In this document: piece by piece, positions 7,891 through 17,885 of the stretch
Layout of the letters: every line of letters begins with the position of its first letter
Numbering within the stretch: the stretch's first letter is position 1
Assembly: GCA_011390785.1 (NCBI GenBank)
Contig: JAABRR010000004.1
Span: forward strand, 1 to 64,000
DNA length: 64,000 bases
DNA from: Sphingobacteriia bacterium
GTDB taxonomy: Bacteria > Bacteroidota > Bacteroidia > Bacteroidales > UBA7960
Direction of reading: 5' to 3'
Translations under genes and position numbers: made by a program
The notes under the pieces: generated by a model
Databases searched by the model: none
What the model was told of the DNA's origin: nothing
What the model saw: only the letters and a program-made list of their open reading frames with translations

Positions 7891-10800
7891 ATGATCTATA
7901 TTCCAACATACCGTTTTACATCCCTGCCCGCCCTATACCGGTATATGGTTTTGGGTATTGTAGCCATTTTTCTGTCGTTAAACAGCTTTGCACAAGGACA
8001 AACTGTAACAGGTCAGGTTACTGACGATAAAACCGGTGAAACCCTTGTGGGTGTTAGTGTATTCATAAAAGGTACTACGTCGGGCACCACAACCGGAATT
8101 GACGGGTCTTACACCCTAAATGTTTCCAGCCAGGATGCTGTGCTGGTTTTTTCGTATATCGGATTCCGTACACAGGAGTTTGAAGTGGGAGAGAGAAGTG
8201 TAATCAATGTTGCCCTGATTGATGAAAACACCATGCTCAGTGAAGTAGTGGTGGTAGGGTATGGTTTGCAACGGAAAGAATCTGTAGTGGGTTCTATATC
8301 GAGTATCGACAATAAAACCATTGTTTCTCTGCCGGTTTCAAATATGACACAGGCGCTGGCCGGAAAGTTGTCGGGTGTGCAGGTTGTGCAACCATCAGGA
8401 GAAATTGGTCTTGATGAAGCAGAAATCTTCATCCGTGGCCAGGCAACATACGGCGATGCTAAACCCCTAATTGTTGTAGATGGTATAATCCGCGATGGTT
8501 TTGCGCAGATCGATCCCAACGAAGTGGCTTCCATCAACATCCTTAAAGATGCATCGGCTACTGCTGTGTATGGTGTTAAAGGTGCAAACGGAGTAATCAT
8601 TGTTACTACCCGCCGCGGTGAATTGGGCAAACCTGTCATATCTTTTACCACCCAAACGGCCATGACCATGCCCACCAGAATTCCGCGCCCCCTTGATTCT
8701 TACCGATCGGCTCTGCTTTCCAACCTGCATAAAATGGGAGGAGAATGGTCGGCACCAACTTATAATAACCAGGACATGATGTATTACAGAACCGGTGCAT
8801 CACCCTATACCAATCCTGATTATGTGTGGACAGATGTAATGATCAAGGACCAATCAACACTTTCTCAGTATAATCTTAATGTAAGTGGGGGTACCAATAC
8901 CGTTAAATACTTTATTTCGGGCGGGTTTCTTACCCAGGATGGATTTTATAATTACGATCCTTACACCAACTTCTCCCGTGCAAACTTTCGCTCAAATTTT
9001 GATATTGATGTAACCGAAGATTTTGCAGCAGCTATTAGTTTGGGCACACGCATCGAAGAAAGAACTTATCCTTCAGCAGCCTGGTATGGCAGCTGGGAAA
9101 TCTACAGGGCATCTTTTGCCGAATCAGGCAGAGACCTGCCCGTATTTAATCCTGATGGATCATTGGCCGGTAATAATAGTTTCCCCAACCTGATTGGCAG
9201 GGTTCGTGACCAGGGCTTTTATTCCGGTAAGAACAGCATTCTTGAAATGAGTGTAAACCTTAATCACAAACTCAATTTCATTACTGAGGGGCTTTCGGTT
9301 AAAGGCCAGCTGGCTTTCGATGATAACGGGGCTATGGAGAAAAACTATCAATCTACAACGGTAGTGTATCAATATGATCCCTTTAACAATACCTATACTG
9401 AATTTGGCCAAAACACTCCGTTGGGTTATGCCTGGGGCAACGTATATAACACCCGTAAAGTGTATTACGAATTCAGCCTAAATTATGCACGCGATTTTGG
9501 CCAGCATAATGTTACAGGTTTGCTTCTGGCCAATCGCGACCTGAGATTCGTAAATGAGTTCATACCCTATGCTACAGAAGGCATTGTAGGACGTATTACG
9601 TATGATTATGGCAGAAGATTTCTGGGTGAAGTAAATGTGGGCTACAACGGCTCTGAGAACTTTGCACCGGGCAACAGATACGGACTTTTCCCTGCTTTTG
9701 CATTGGGATGGAATATTATTAATGAACCTGCTCTTCAAAACACCGCGTTTACAAATCTTTTTTCAAGGTTTCGCCTTAGAGGGTCCATGGGATGGGTTGG
9801 TAACGACAGGATAGGGGAACAAAGATTTATATACCTGCAGCAATATGAAGAAGCCGGAGGTGCTTTGTTTGGCACCGGCGATAACTGGTTTCAGGGAATA
9901 AGACAGGGAACCATTGCCAATACCATGGTGCAGTGGGAAGTGGCCCGTAAACAAAACATAGGTCTTGAAACCGAGATTGCTGACGGGCTTCTGGGTATCA
10001 ACATAGATTTATTTTACGAAAACAGAGATAATATTCTGACCACCATTGCCAACACCAGGCCCGATTATGTGGGTGCCGAATTTAGTGCCGCCAATGTGGG
10101 GATTGTTGAAAACCGGGGTATGGAAGCCGAATTGAGCCACAATAACCGAATTAATAGCAACTTCTCCTATAATATCAGGGGCAATTTCTCATTTGCCCGC
10201 AATAAAATCATTCGAAGAGACGACGCTTTTATGACTCTCGATTATCAAAAACAAGAAGGCTATCCAATTGGAACACCCCTGGTATATCTGGTTGATGGAA
10301 TTTTTCAGAATTATGAAGATATTTATAATAGTCCACCGCAAATTTCACAACTTGGCGGCATTGCCGGAAATAACATTGTTTATCCTGGCGATTTGCGCTA
10401 TGTCGATGTTAATCAAGATGGAGTAATAAACCGGTTCGACCAGGTAAGGATGGGTTATCCGTATATTCCAGAAATCACTTACGGTTTAAATTTTGGTTTT
10501 GTATATAAAGGGTTAGATGTTAGTGCTATGTTTCAGGGGGCTGCAAGGGCTTCTTTCAACAAGAACTGGGAGATTATGTGGCACTTCTCAAACAATAAAA
10601 ATGTTTTTGACAAACACTGGGAATACTGGACACCTGAAACAGCAGGTTCTGAAGAATACATTAGGCTTCATGGTCAATACCAGAACAACGAAGCAGGAAG
10701 CACATACAGCCGGGGTTCGGGAGATTATCTAAGGCTCAAATTTATGGAAGTAGGCTATACCCTTTCAGGCTCTTTGTCAGAAAGACTCAGAATTTCTTCA

Positions 10801-10938
10801 CTGAGAATTTATCTTTCAGGGGTGAACTTATTCCTTTGGGCAAAGGAACCTTCCCTCGATCCAGACAATAGAAATCAACGGGGTGGCTTAATGCCTCCTT
10901 CAAAATCTTACAATATTGGGTTGAATCTTAATATCTGA
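7891..10938 (+). CDS. SusC-type TonB-dependent outer-membrane transporter (pair 1)
   Basis: A 1015-residue SusC/RagA family protein. After the signal peptide (cleavage near NSFAQG) it has a carboxypeptidase-regulatory-like domain (residues about 37-115: VTGQVTDDKTGETLVGVSVFIKGT). The TonB-box-like segment LSEVVVVGYG follows, then the plug domain (SVVGSISSID to VIIVTTRRGE, about 130-240) and a long 22-strand beta-barrel ending in a typical C-terminal strand (SYNIGLNLNI). It imports oligosaccharides through the outer membrane using TonB/ExbBD energy, with its SusD partner forming the lid. The susD gene starts 13 bases downstream. A second, distinct SusC/SusD pair follows at once, so this locus handles either two glycan products or one heterogeneous glycan. 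Confidence 0.96.
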   Translation: MIYIPTYRFTSLPALYRYMVLGIVAIFLSLNSFAQGQTVTGQVTDDKTGETLVGVSVFIKGTTSGTTTGIDGSYTLNVSSQDAVLVFSYIGFRTQEFEVGERSVINVALIDENTMLSEVVVVGYGLQRKESVVGSISSIDNKTIVSLPVSNMTQALAGKLSGVQVVQPSGEIGLDEAEIFIRGQATYGDAKPLIVVDGIIRDGFAQIDPNEVASINILKDASATAVYGVKGANGVIIVTTRRGELGKPVISFTTQTAMTMPTRIPRPLDSYRSALLSNLHKMGGEWSAPTYNNQDMMYYRTGASPYTNPDYVWTDVMIKDQSTLSQYNLNVSGGTNTVKYFISGGFLTQDGFYNYDPYTNFSRANFRSNFDIDVTEDFAAAISLGTRIEERTYPSAAWYGSWEIYRASFAESGRDLPVFNPDGSLAGNNSFPNLIGRVRDQGFYSGKNSILEMSVNLNHKLNFITEGLSVKGQLAFDDNGAMEKNYQSTTVVYQYDPFNNTYTEFGQNTPLGYAWGNVYNTRKVYYEFSLNYARDFGQHNVTGLLLANRDLRFVNEFIPYATEGIVGRITYDYGRRFLGEVNVGYNGSENFAPGNRYGLFPAFALGWNIINEPALQNTAFTNLFSRFRLRGSMGWVGNDRIGEQRFIYLQQYEEAGGALFGTGDNWFQGIRQGTIANTMVQWEVARKQNIGLETEIADGLLGINIDLFYENRDNILTTIANTRPDYVGAEFSAANVGIVENRGMEAELSHNNRINSNFSYNIRGNFSFARNKIIRRDDAFMTLDYQKQEGYPIGTPLVYLVDGIFQNYEDIYNSPPQISQLGGIAGNNIVYPGDLRYVDVNQDGVINRFDQVRMGYPYIPEITYGLNFGFVYKGLDVSAMFQGAARASFNKNWEIMWHFSNNKNVFDKHWEYWTPETAGSEEYIRLHGQYQNNEAGSTYSRGSGDYLRLKFMEVGYTLSGSLSERLRISSLRIYLSGVNLFLWAKEPSLDPDNRNQRGGLMPPSKSYNIGLNLNI

Positions 10939-10951
10939 AAATTTTAGCATT

Positions 10952-12628
10952 ATGAAATTCAATATAATTATTACAGCAATACTGCTTTCTCTGCTGCTTA
11001 GCTCATGCGATAAGGATTTTCTTGACCGGGCTCCCGACCTGAATCTGGATGAAGAAAAAGTATTTTCAGTATTTGAGAATGCCCAGAGTTATCATGCCGA
11101 TATTTATGCTCACCTGCAACAGGGATTTAACAGATTAGGTAACTTTCAGCCTGTGCCAATGTCTTCGGCTTCAGACGAGTCTGACTCCTACATGGGTTAT
11201 CATGGTACCCAAACGCTTAATTTTGGTAGCTACGACGGGGTTGATAACCAGATTTACAATTATTATGCAGGCATCAGAAAGGCCAATATATTTCTTTCCA
11301 AACTCGAAGTAATACCTTTTCCCAGCCAGGCGGTACAAAATGCCATGGAAGGGGAGGCTTATTTTCTAAGAGCATTTTACTTTTTCGAAATCATTAAGCG
11401 CTACGGCGGTATGCCCATCATGGATAGGGTGCTGTTGCCCGGCGAAGAATTGATGCTGGAAAGAGATTCGTACAAAGACTGTGTAGATTTTATACTCGCC
11501 GATTGCGAAATTGCCATTGGATTGATGCCAGCTGAACGACCCGATAATGAACTGGGGCGTGCGACCAAAGGGGCTGCCATGGCTTTAAAGGCACGAATGC
11601 TTCTTTATGCTGCCAGTCCGCTCTGGAATCAGCAAATCACCAATACCGATAAGTGGCAATTGGCAGCCGATGCAGCCAAAGCTGTTCTTGATCTTACCGC
11701 CGAAGGTGGAACTACGGTATATGAGCTTTATACTACTGGTAACGGTGCCGATGATTACGAAAGGCTATTCTTTAACAGGCGCAACCAGGGAAACCGGGAA
11801 GTAATTTTCCATCTTCATGCGACTCCGGTAGCTTTTGGTAATGGACAAATTAATGTTTGGGCTCCTAAAGGTGACGGATTTCAGGGCGATGGTGCTGTTG
11901 CGCCCACCCAAAATTTTGTTGATCTTTTTGAGATGAGTAATGGGATGTTAATACACGAACCCGGCTCAGGCTATGATCCCAACAACCCCTACATCAATCG
12001 CGACCCCCGCTTTTACAAAACCATATTGTACAATGGTGCAGTTTGGCAGGGTGTAACAGTTGAAACCTTTGTGAGTCCGGATTTGAGCCCATCAAAAAAT
12101 GGGAAACACAGGCAGAATCTTTCCGAATTTACCAGTACAGGATACTATGTTCGCAAGTATATGCCTGAAGAGGTAAAGTTTGGATCGAATAATACGGCCT
12201 ATCGCAACTGGATTTATTTTCGTTTGGCCGAAATGTATCTCAATTATGCAGAAGCTCTCAATGAAGTTTCTGGCCCTACAACTGAAGTTTATGCAGCTTT
12301 AAATGCGGTTCGTTCCCGGTCGGGGGTAACAGCAATGCCTGCCGGGCTAACCAAAGAACAGATGCGAGAGCGGATTATGAACGAAAGAGCTATAGAACTT
12401 TCCTTTGAAGAACATCGCTGGTGGGATGCACGGCGTTGGAAAAAAGGGGTAGAGTGGTTTGGTACTGAAATGTATGAAATGTATATTGAGAAAAATGATT
12501 CGGGTACACTTACCTATACCGTAAAACCTTTTGAAACACGCATTTACAGAGATTATATGGATTTGTATCCTATTCCCATCTCCGAAATGAATAAAAACCC
12601 CATGTTCCAGCAGAATCCGGGCTGGTAA
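10952..12628 (+). CDS. SusD-type glycan-binding lipoprotein (pair 1)
   Basis: A 558-residue RagB/SusD family protein. The lipoprotein signal ends in LLLSSC (Cys 19), placing it on the outer leaflet. The N-terminal TPR-containing SusD-like region is visible (GEAYFLRAFYFFEIIKRYGGMP, about residues 130-155). The C-terminal family signature is FRLAEMYLNYAEALNE ... MNERAIELSFEEHRWWDARRW ... LYPIPISEMNKNPMFQQNPGW. It forms the lid of the SusC1 barrel and captures glycan at the surface. The coding region is 13 bases from SusC1. Full length, no damage seen. Confidence 0.96.
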   Translation: MKFNIIITAILLSLLLSSCDKDFLDRAPDLNLDEEKVFSVFENAQSYHADIYAHLQQGFNRLGNFQPVPMSSASDESDSYMGYHGTQTLNFGSYDGVDNQIYNYYAGIRKANIFLSKLEVIPFPSQAVQNAMEGEAYFLRAFYFFEIIKRYGGMPIMDRVLLPGEELMLERDSYKDCVDFILADCEIAIGLMPAERPDNELGRATKGAAMALKARMLLYAASPLWNQQITNTDKWQLAADAAKAVLDLTAEGGTTVYELYTTGNGADDYERLFFNRRNQGNREVIFHLHATPVAFGNGQINVWAPKGDGFQGDGAVAPTQNFVDLFEMSNGMLIHEPGSGYDPNNPYINRDPRFYKTILYNGAVWQGVTVETFVSPDLSPSKNGKHRQNLSEFTSTGYYVRKYMPEEVKFGSNNTAYRNWIYFRLAEMYLNYAEALNEVSGPTTEVYAALNAVRSRSGVTAMPAGLTKEQMRERIMNERAIELSFEEHRWWDARRWKKGVEWFGTEMYEMYIEKNDSGTLTYTVKPFETRIYRDYMDLYPIPISEMNKNPMFQQNPGW

Positions 12629-12665
12629 AAAAAAGATTATTTCTAAACTGATTAAGACCTGTTTT

Positions 12666-15600
12666 ATGCCAGTAATACGAAATCAAGTTAAGTTATTATT
12701 CTACCTGTTTATTGCCCTATTGGCAGGACTGAATATTACAAAAGCCCAGGATGCTGAATACATTGCTGTTGAAGGCATTGTTAACTCCATAGCCGGCGAA
12801 TCCCTGGCCGGAGTTAATGTGTCAATTCCAGAAGATTTTAAATATACTGTTACAGACAGTGTGGGCAAATTTTCTATACAGGCAATGGTTGGCGCAAATA
12901 TCGTTTTTTCAAAAGACGGTTACCTCAATAAATCGCAAAAAGCAGAGTTTGGAATTTCCTACCTTGAAGTTGTTCTTGAACCTGCCGCTAAAAATAAAAT
13001 TGCTGTGGCTTATGGCTACAGGAGCAGGAATGAACTTACTCATGCTGTTTCGTCAATTGGATCAGATAATCTTGAAAGAAGCCCGGTGCCTAACCTGTCT
13101 AATGCAATTGTTGGACGAACCACAGGCATTACAGTGCTCAAAAATGGCGGCGACGAACCAGGGTATGATAATTCCAGTGTATTTGTAAGGGGTATCGGAA
13201 CATTCAGCAATTCCCGGTCGCCACTGGTGCTGGTAGATCATATAGAGCGGGATTTTACCCAGCTCGATGCCATGGAAATTGAATCTTTCTCGGTACTTAA
13301 AGATGCTGCAGCCACTGTGCAATACGGCATAAGGGGTGCCAACGGTGTTATCAGCGTACAAACCAAAAGGGGGTTTGTTGGTAAACCTGAAATCAACTTC
13401 GTTTCTCAGGCTGGGTTTGCACTCCCATCAAGATTACCCGATTACCTGGGAGCTGCAGAGTATGTAAAGTTTTACAATCAGGCCCTTTTAAACGATGGGT
13501 TGCCTTTATCTTCTGATAGCCGCTACGATCCTGCCATGTACGATGGAACCAATGACCCCTATCTTTTTCCGGATGTGGATTGGTATGGTGAGTTTTTGAA
13601 AGACTATACATCACAACAACAACATAAGCTATCTGTTAGAGGAGGTACCCAGTCGGTTCGGTATTTCCTGTTTATGGGCGTTACCCAGCAAAATGGCATT
13701 TACGAATTTGCCGATGTGAATCCACAATATAGCACCAACGCCAATTTTACCCGCTACAATCTGCGTTCAAATATTGATGTGGATGTTACCGAATCGCTGG
13801 AAGTAGCCATTGATATTTCAACCCGCGTTGAGAACCGGCATGTGCCCAATTCCAGTGCCGGGGCAATTTTTGGCACCCTGTCGCAATTGCCACCCAATGC
13901 CATGCCCATCGAAAACCGCAATGGAACACTGGCTGGCACACCAATTTATCGCAACAACCCTTTGGGTATGATTTCCCGCACCGGCTACCGCGATAATTAC
14001 AATCGTATTTTATTCGGAAATGCCGAAGCAACCCAAAAACTGGATAACATTCTTGAAGGACTTTCAGCCAATGTTTTGATCGGCTTGGATGGATCCAACT
14101 TTTATGCTTTGGGTAGAAGTCAGCAATATGCTGTTTACCAGGAGTATATGCAAAACGATTCTGTACTGTACGAACAATATGGCGAAAACAGCGATATCAG
14201 TCTTGATATTCAGAAGTTTGACGATGGGTTTTCTTATATGATCACATCTTTAGGCGGACTCGAATACTTCAATGAATTTGGGAGCAGTACCCTCGGGGGT
14301 GATATAAAGTATATGCAATCGAAGTTTTTTCCCCACGGAAATGATATTGCCTATGCCAACCAGGGAGTTTTTGGTCGAATGACCTATGGTTTCAACAATA
14401 CTTACTTTGCCGAGGTAGGTTTTTCTTACAATGGTTCTGAAAATTTTGCTCCCGGTAACAGGTTCGGGTTTTTCCCTGCCATTTCTGCTGCATGGATTGT
14501 TTCAAATGAAGACTTTATTGCTGATAATGGCGCGGTCAGTTACCTGAAACTTCGCAGTTCACTTGGTAAATCAGGAAACTCTCAACTTGGGCTGGAGAGA
14601 TTTCCTTATGAAGAACGATACTATAGTGGCTGGGGCTACACCTTTGGCACCGGCTACACATCCACACCAGGCTCTTACGAAGGAAGACTGCCCAACTCCG
14701 CCCTGCAGTGGGAAGAAGCCACCATTGCCAACATCGGACTGGATGTTGAACTGTTCAAAAGTTTCTCGCTTAGTATTGATCTGTTTAATGAAAACCGGGA
14801 AAAAATTATTACTACCGGAGCCAACACCATTCCATCAATTTTGGGGCAGAATCCGCCTTATCAGAATAACGGAAGCGTGTTAAATCAGGGAATGGAAACT
14901 ACACTGGGCTATAAAAATTCAAAAAGTAACTGGGGTTACTCTCTGTACGGGAATGTTAGCTATGCTAAAAACAAGATCATCAACATGGATGAAGTGGATG
15001 GATTGCTGGATTATCAGTACATGAAAGGTAAATCTGCTACAGCCATTTGGGGCCTTGAAACCCTGGGATATTTTGCCAGCGAAGAAGAAATTGCCGGCAG
15101 CCCCCAACAATCCTTTGACGCTGTAAAGCCGGGCGATCTGAAATTTAAAGATCAGAATGGCGACAATATCATTGATGCACAAGACAGAATAGTTATAGGT
15201 GATGCCATTCCTTCCTGGAGTTTTGGTTTGCTGGGTTCTGTAAGATATAAGAACTTTGATCTGCATTGGGTAGTAAACGCCATAATTGGACGTACCGTTA
15301 TGCTTACCAACAACAGTATGTGGATATTGCAGGGCAACAATAAAGTTACCAGTTTGGCTTATGGTGCCTGGCAAGAGGGTGTAAATGAGGAAAATGCCAC
15401 CTATCCGCGACTCACCACTTTGAGCAACCAAAATAACTACAATGAGAATGATTTCTGGGCATATAGTGGCGATTTTCTCAGACTTACCAATCTGGAAGTA
15501 GGATATTATCTTCCCCAATCTGTTCTTTCAAGAGTGGGCATTGGCGAAATCAGATTTTTCCTGAATGCCAACAACCTGCTCACCTTTGATTATACAGGCG

Positions 15601-15692
15601 AATTCAATCTTGATCCTGAGGTGCCAAATGCCGGGGTAAGTGGTTATCCTGTTATGCGGGTTTTTAACACTGGTATAAGTATTCAATTCTAA
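12666..15692 (+). CDS. SusC-type TonB-dependent outer-membrane transporter (pair 2)
   Basis: A 1008-residue SusC/RagA protein, clearly divergent from SusC1. It has a signal peptide (MPVIRNQVKLLFYLFIALLAG), a carboxypeptidase-regulatory-like domain (VEGIVNSIAGESLAGVNVSIP, residues about 35-110) and a plug domain (SNAIVGRTTGITVL, VLKDAAATVQYGIRGANGVISVQTKRG). The barrel carries the family motifs SYNGSENFAPGNRFGFFPA and the closing strand VMRVFNTGISIQF. Where SusC1 has the canonical VVVVGYG, this protein has KIAVAYGYRSRNE, a less conserved TonB-box region. The gene follows SusD1 by 37 bases and precedes SusD2 by 15, forming one transcription unit. Its specificity is probably different from pair 1. 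Confidence 0.95.
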   Translation: MPVIRNQVKLLFYLFIALLAGLNITKAQDAEYIAVEGIVNSIAGESLAGVNVSIPEDFKYTVTDSVGKFSIQAMVGANIVFSKDGYLNKSQKAEFGISYLEVVLEPAAKNKIAVAYGYRSRNELTHAVSSIGSDNLERSPVPNLSNAIVGRTTGITVLKNGGDEPGYDNSSVFVRGIGTFSNSRSPLVLVDHIERDFTQLDAMEIESFSVLKDAAATVQYGIRGANGVISVQTKRGFVGKPEINFVSQAGFALPSRLPDYLGAAEYVKFYNQALLNDGLPLSSDSRYDPAMYDGTNDPYLFPDVDWYGEFLKDYTSQQQHKLSVRGGTQSVRYFLFMGVTQQNGIYEFADVNPQYSTNANFTRYNLRSNIDVDVTESLEVAIDISTRVENRHVPNSSAGAIFGTLSQLPPNAMPIENRNGTLAGTPIYRNNPLGMISRTGYRDNYNRILFGNAEATQKLDNILEGLSANVLIGLDGSNFYALGRSQQYAVYQEYMQNDSVLYEQYGENSDISLDIQKFDDGFSYMITSLGGLEYFNEFGSSTLGGDIKYMQSKFFPHGNDIAYANQGVFGRMTYGFNNTYFAEVGFSYNGSENFAPGNRFGFFPAISAAWIVSNEDFIADNGAVSYLKLRSSLGKSGNSQLGLERFPYEERYYSGWGYTFGTGYTSTPGSYEGRLPNSALQWEEATIANIGLDVELFKSFSLSIDLFNENREKIITTGANTIPSILGQNPPYQNNGSVLNQGMETTLGYKNSKSNWGYSLYGNVSYAKNKIINMDEVDGLLDYQYMKGKSATAIWGLETLGYFASEEEIAGSPQQSFDAVKPGDLKFKDQNGDNIIDAQDRIVIGDAIPSWSFGLLGSVRYKNFDLHWVVNAIIGRTVMLTNNSMWILQGNNKVTSLAYGAWQEGVNEENATYPRLTTLSNQNNYNENDFWAYSGDFLRLTNLEVGYYLPQSVLSRVGIGEIRFFLNANNLLTFDYTGEFNLDPEVPNAGVSGYPVMRVFNTGISIQF

Positions 15693-15707
15693 AAAATCGC
15701 TTTTGCT

Positions 15708-17327
15708 ATGAATAAAATTTCATTCTTTATACTTACTGTTTTTGCCGGATTCATTTTCACTGCTTGTGAAGATTATCTTGATAAGGAGGTTGATACCAAT
15801 CTTACCGGGGATGCTGTTTTTGAAGATAAAAATCTTGCCCCCGGATTTCTCTATAATATTTATAATCACCTGTTGCCGGGTTATAACCGCTTCGATGGTG
15901 CCATGCTGGCAGCTGGAAGCGATGAAGCCGTTCATTCCAATTCGGCATCATCCATCCATATGTTTAACAATGGGGCCGTAAATCCTTCTGCCAACCCCGA
16001 TGATATCTGGGATGAAATGTACACCGGCATCAGAAAAACCAATATATTCCTTGAGAAATTAACAACCACAATAGCCGAAACCAATAGTATTCCTGAAAAT
16101 GACAGACCGGTTATGAGAGGAGAAGCATTGTTTTTGCGTGCCATGTTTCATTTCGAATTGGTAAAAAGATACCGCAACATTCCGTATGTTGATCGGGTTC
16201 TAACGGAAGAAACCATCGGAGAAATTGAGCAGTTACCTTTTGATGCTGTGGTGGAAAAGATCGTTAATGATTGCGATTCCGCTTTTGTTTACCTGCCTGT
16301 TTCCTATGACGATGCCAATAAAGGCAGAGCCGTAAGAGCCGCAGCAGCTGCATTAAAATCACGTTTACTGCTATATGCCGCCAGTCCTTTAAACAACCCT
16401 GATAATGACCTGGCCAAGTGGGAGAGAGCTGCCGAAGCTGCTATGTTGTTCCGTGGACAAAGTGGTCCTTCCATTGGTTTGGAAAGTAATTTTGAAAATG
16501 TGTTTAAAAACCCGTATTCCAGAGAAGTAATTCTGGCCACGCAGGCGGTCAACAACAATGCCTTTGAAAGGGCTAATTTTCCGTTAAGTTATGGCGGGTC
16601 AGGTTTTACCAATCCATCGCAGGCGCTTGCCGATGCGTTTGATACCCGTTTGGGAAACACCATTTATACCGATCCCAACTACGACCCTGAAAACCCCTAT
16701 GTTGACCGCGATCCGAGGTTTTATGCCACCATTTTGCATAATGGGGCCGCTTTTAAAGGCCGGCAGATACAAACCTATGAAGGTGGAAGGGATGGATTGC
16801 TTTCAGCTCCAACAGCCACCAAAACAGGTTATTACATCCGGAAGTTTATTGATCCGGCTGTTGATCTCGATTTGGGAACCACTACACGTAAACCCTGGAT
16901 TATTTTTCGTTATTCCGAAGCTTTTCTTAACTATGCCGAAGCCATGAACGAAGCTAACGGACCCACCATTGATGTATATAATGCTGTTTTTGAGCTTCGA
17001 AGGAGAAATTATGTTATTTCGAGCAGGGCACGATATCCGCAAGGAATGAGCCAGGACGAAATGAGAACCCGCCTTAAGCGCGAGCGCATGGCCGAACTGG
17101 CTTTGGAAGAGCATCGTTTTTGGGATTTGCGTAGATGGAAAGATGCCGAAACAGAGCTTAATAAGCCTGTTCAGGGTATGAGAATATTGTTTAATGAAGC
17201 CGACAGCACCTATCAATACAATGTTTTTGCTGTGGAAAACCGCTCTTTCGATCCTAAATTTTATTGGTATCCAATTCCCCTAAAAGAAGAATTGAAAGGC
17301 TATGTGGAACAAAATGCCGGGTGGTAG
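15708..17327 (+). CDS. SusD-type glycan-binding lipoprotein (pair 2)
   Basis: A 539-residue RagB/SusD protein with lipobox (FAGFIFTAC, Cys 20). Family landmarks are present: MRGEALFLRAMFHFELVKRY (about 130-150), FRYSEAFLNYAEAMNEANG, LKRERMAELALEEHRFWDLR and the terminal YWYPIPLKEELKG..NAGW. It is the surface lid of SusC2. Sequence similarity to SusD1 is limited to the family signature, so the two pairs did not arise by a recent duplication. Confidence 0.95.
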   Translation: MNKISFFILTVFAGFIFTACEDYLDKEVDTNLTGDAVFEDKNLAPGFLYNIYNHLLPGYNRFDGAMLAAGSDEAVHSNSASSIHMFNNGAVNPSANPDDIWDEMYTGIRKTNIFLEKLTTTIAETNSIPENDRPVMRGEALFLRAMFHFELVKRYRNIPYVDRVLTEETIGEIEQLPFDAVVEKIVNDCDSAFVYLPVSYDDANKGRAVRAAAAALKSRLLLYAASPLNNPDNDLAKWERAAEAAMLFRGQSGPSIGLESNFENVFKNPYSREVILATQAVNNNAFERANFPLSYGGSGFTNPSQALADAFDTRLGNTIYTDPNYDPENPYVDRDPRFYATILHNGAAFKGRQIQTYEGGRDGLLSAPTATKTGYYIRKFIDPAVDLDLGTTTRKPWIIFRYSEAFLNYAEAMNEANGPTIDVYNAVFELRRRNYVISSRARYPQGMSQDEMRTRLKRERMAELALEEHRFWDLRRWKDAETELNKPVQGMRILFNEADSTYQYNVFAVENRSFDPKFYWYPIPLKEELKGYVEQNAGW

Positions 17328-17437
17328 AAGCCAGGTATTCAGGCCGTAGGATGATAGACTTTAGGTTGAAAGACTTTAGTCTTCAGCCTTATGTCTAAAT
17401 AACCTGAGTAGTAACAAAATTTAAAATCAATTAGAAT

Positions 17438-17881
17438 ATGAGAAGTTTTTTGGCAATCATTACGATACTATTGTTTTTTGCTGTTTCCTGCGAAACGCCG
17501 GAAGATATATTAAACAATCTCGATCATCAGGTACCCGAAATCACTTTTACAACAGATACACTTGTAATTGCAGCCGGAGCAAATGCCACGGCAACTGTTA
17601 CAGTTGAAGATGAAGCCGGGATTGATCGTATTGAATTTTCTTATGGCAGTTGGCAGATCAACCAGATATTTAATCTCTCGGAAGAGGGCAGCCCGGATTC
17701 TCATACGCTGAATCTTGAATTTACCATACCTTTGGATGCCGAAACCCAATGGGATGAAACATTGTATTTCAATGATGGGTCATCCATCGTAATTTTGCAG
17801 CAATATCACAAGCTGCTGCTAAATTCATGGGATGTAAACCGAAATATGAATACGGCAATTCTTTATGTGAAAATTGAATAA
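17438..17881 (+). CDS. Small Ig-like lipoprotein between SusD2 and GH43
   Basis: A 147-residue lipoprotein (MRSFLAIITILLFFAVSC, Cys 18). After the lipidated Cys the chain looks like a single immunoglobulin-like beta-sandwich: EITFTTDTLVIAAGANATAT, VTVEDEAGIDRIEFSYG, HTLNLEFTIPLDAETQWDET. In PULs the slot directly after susD commonly holds SusE/SusF or surface glycan-binding proteins, and this protein could be a short version of one, but it is much smaller. No known family is recognised with confidence. The stop codon lies just upstream of the start of the GH43 gene, implying translational coupling. Confidence 0.7.
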   Translation: MRSFLAIITILLFFAVSCETPEDILNNLDHQVPEITFTTDTLVIAAGANATATVTVEDEAGIDRIEFSYGSWQINQIFNLSEEGSPDSHTLNLEFTIPLDAETQWDETLYFNDGSSIVILQQYHKLLLNSWDVNRNMNTAILYVKIE

Positions 17882-17885
17882 ACAG

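Noticed and set aside
14919-15518. 199-codon - strand frame opposite SusC2
   Set aside because: Antisense shadow of a well-supported transporter gene; composition is not protein-like.
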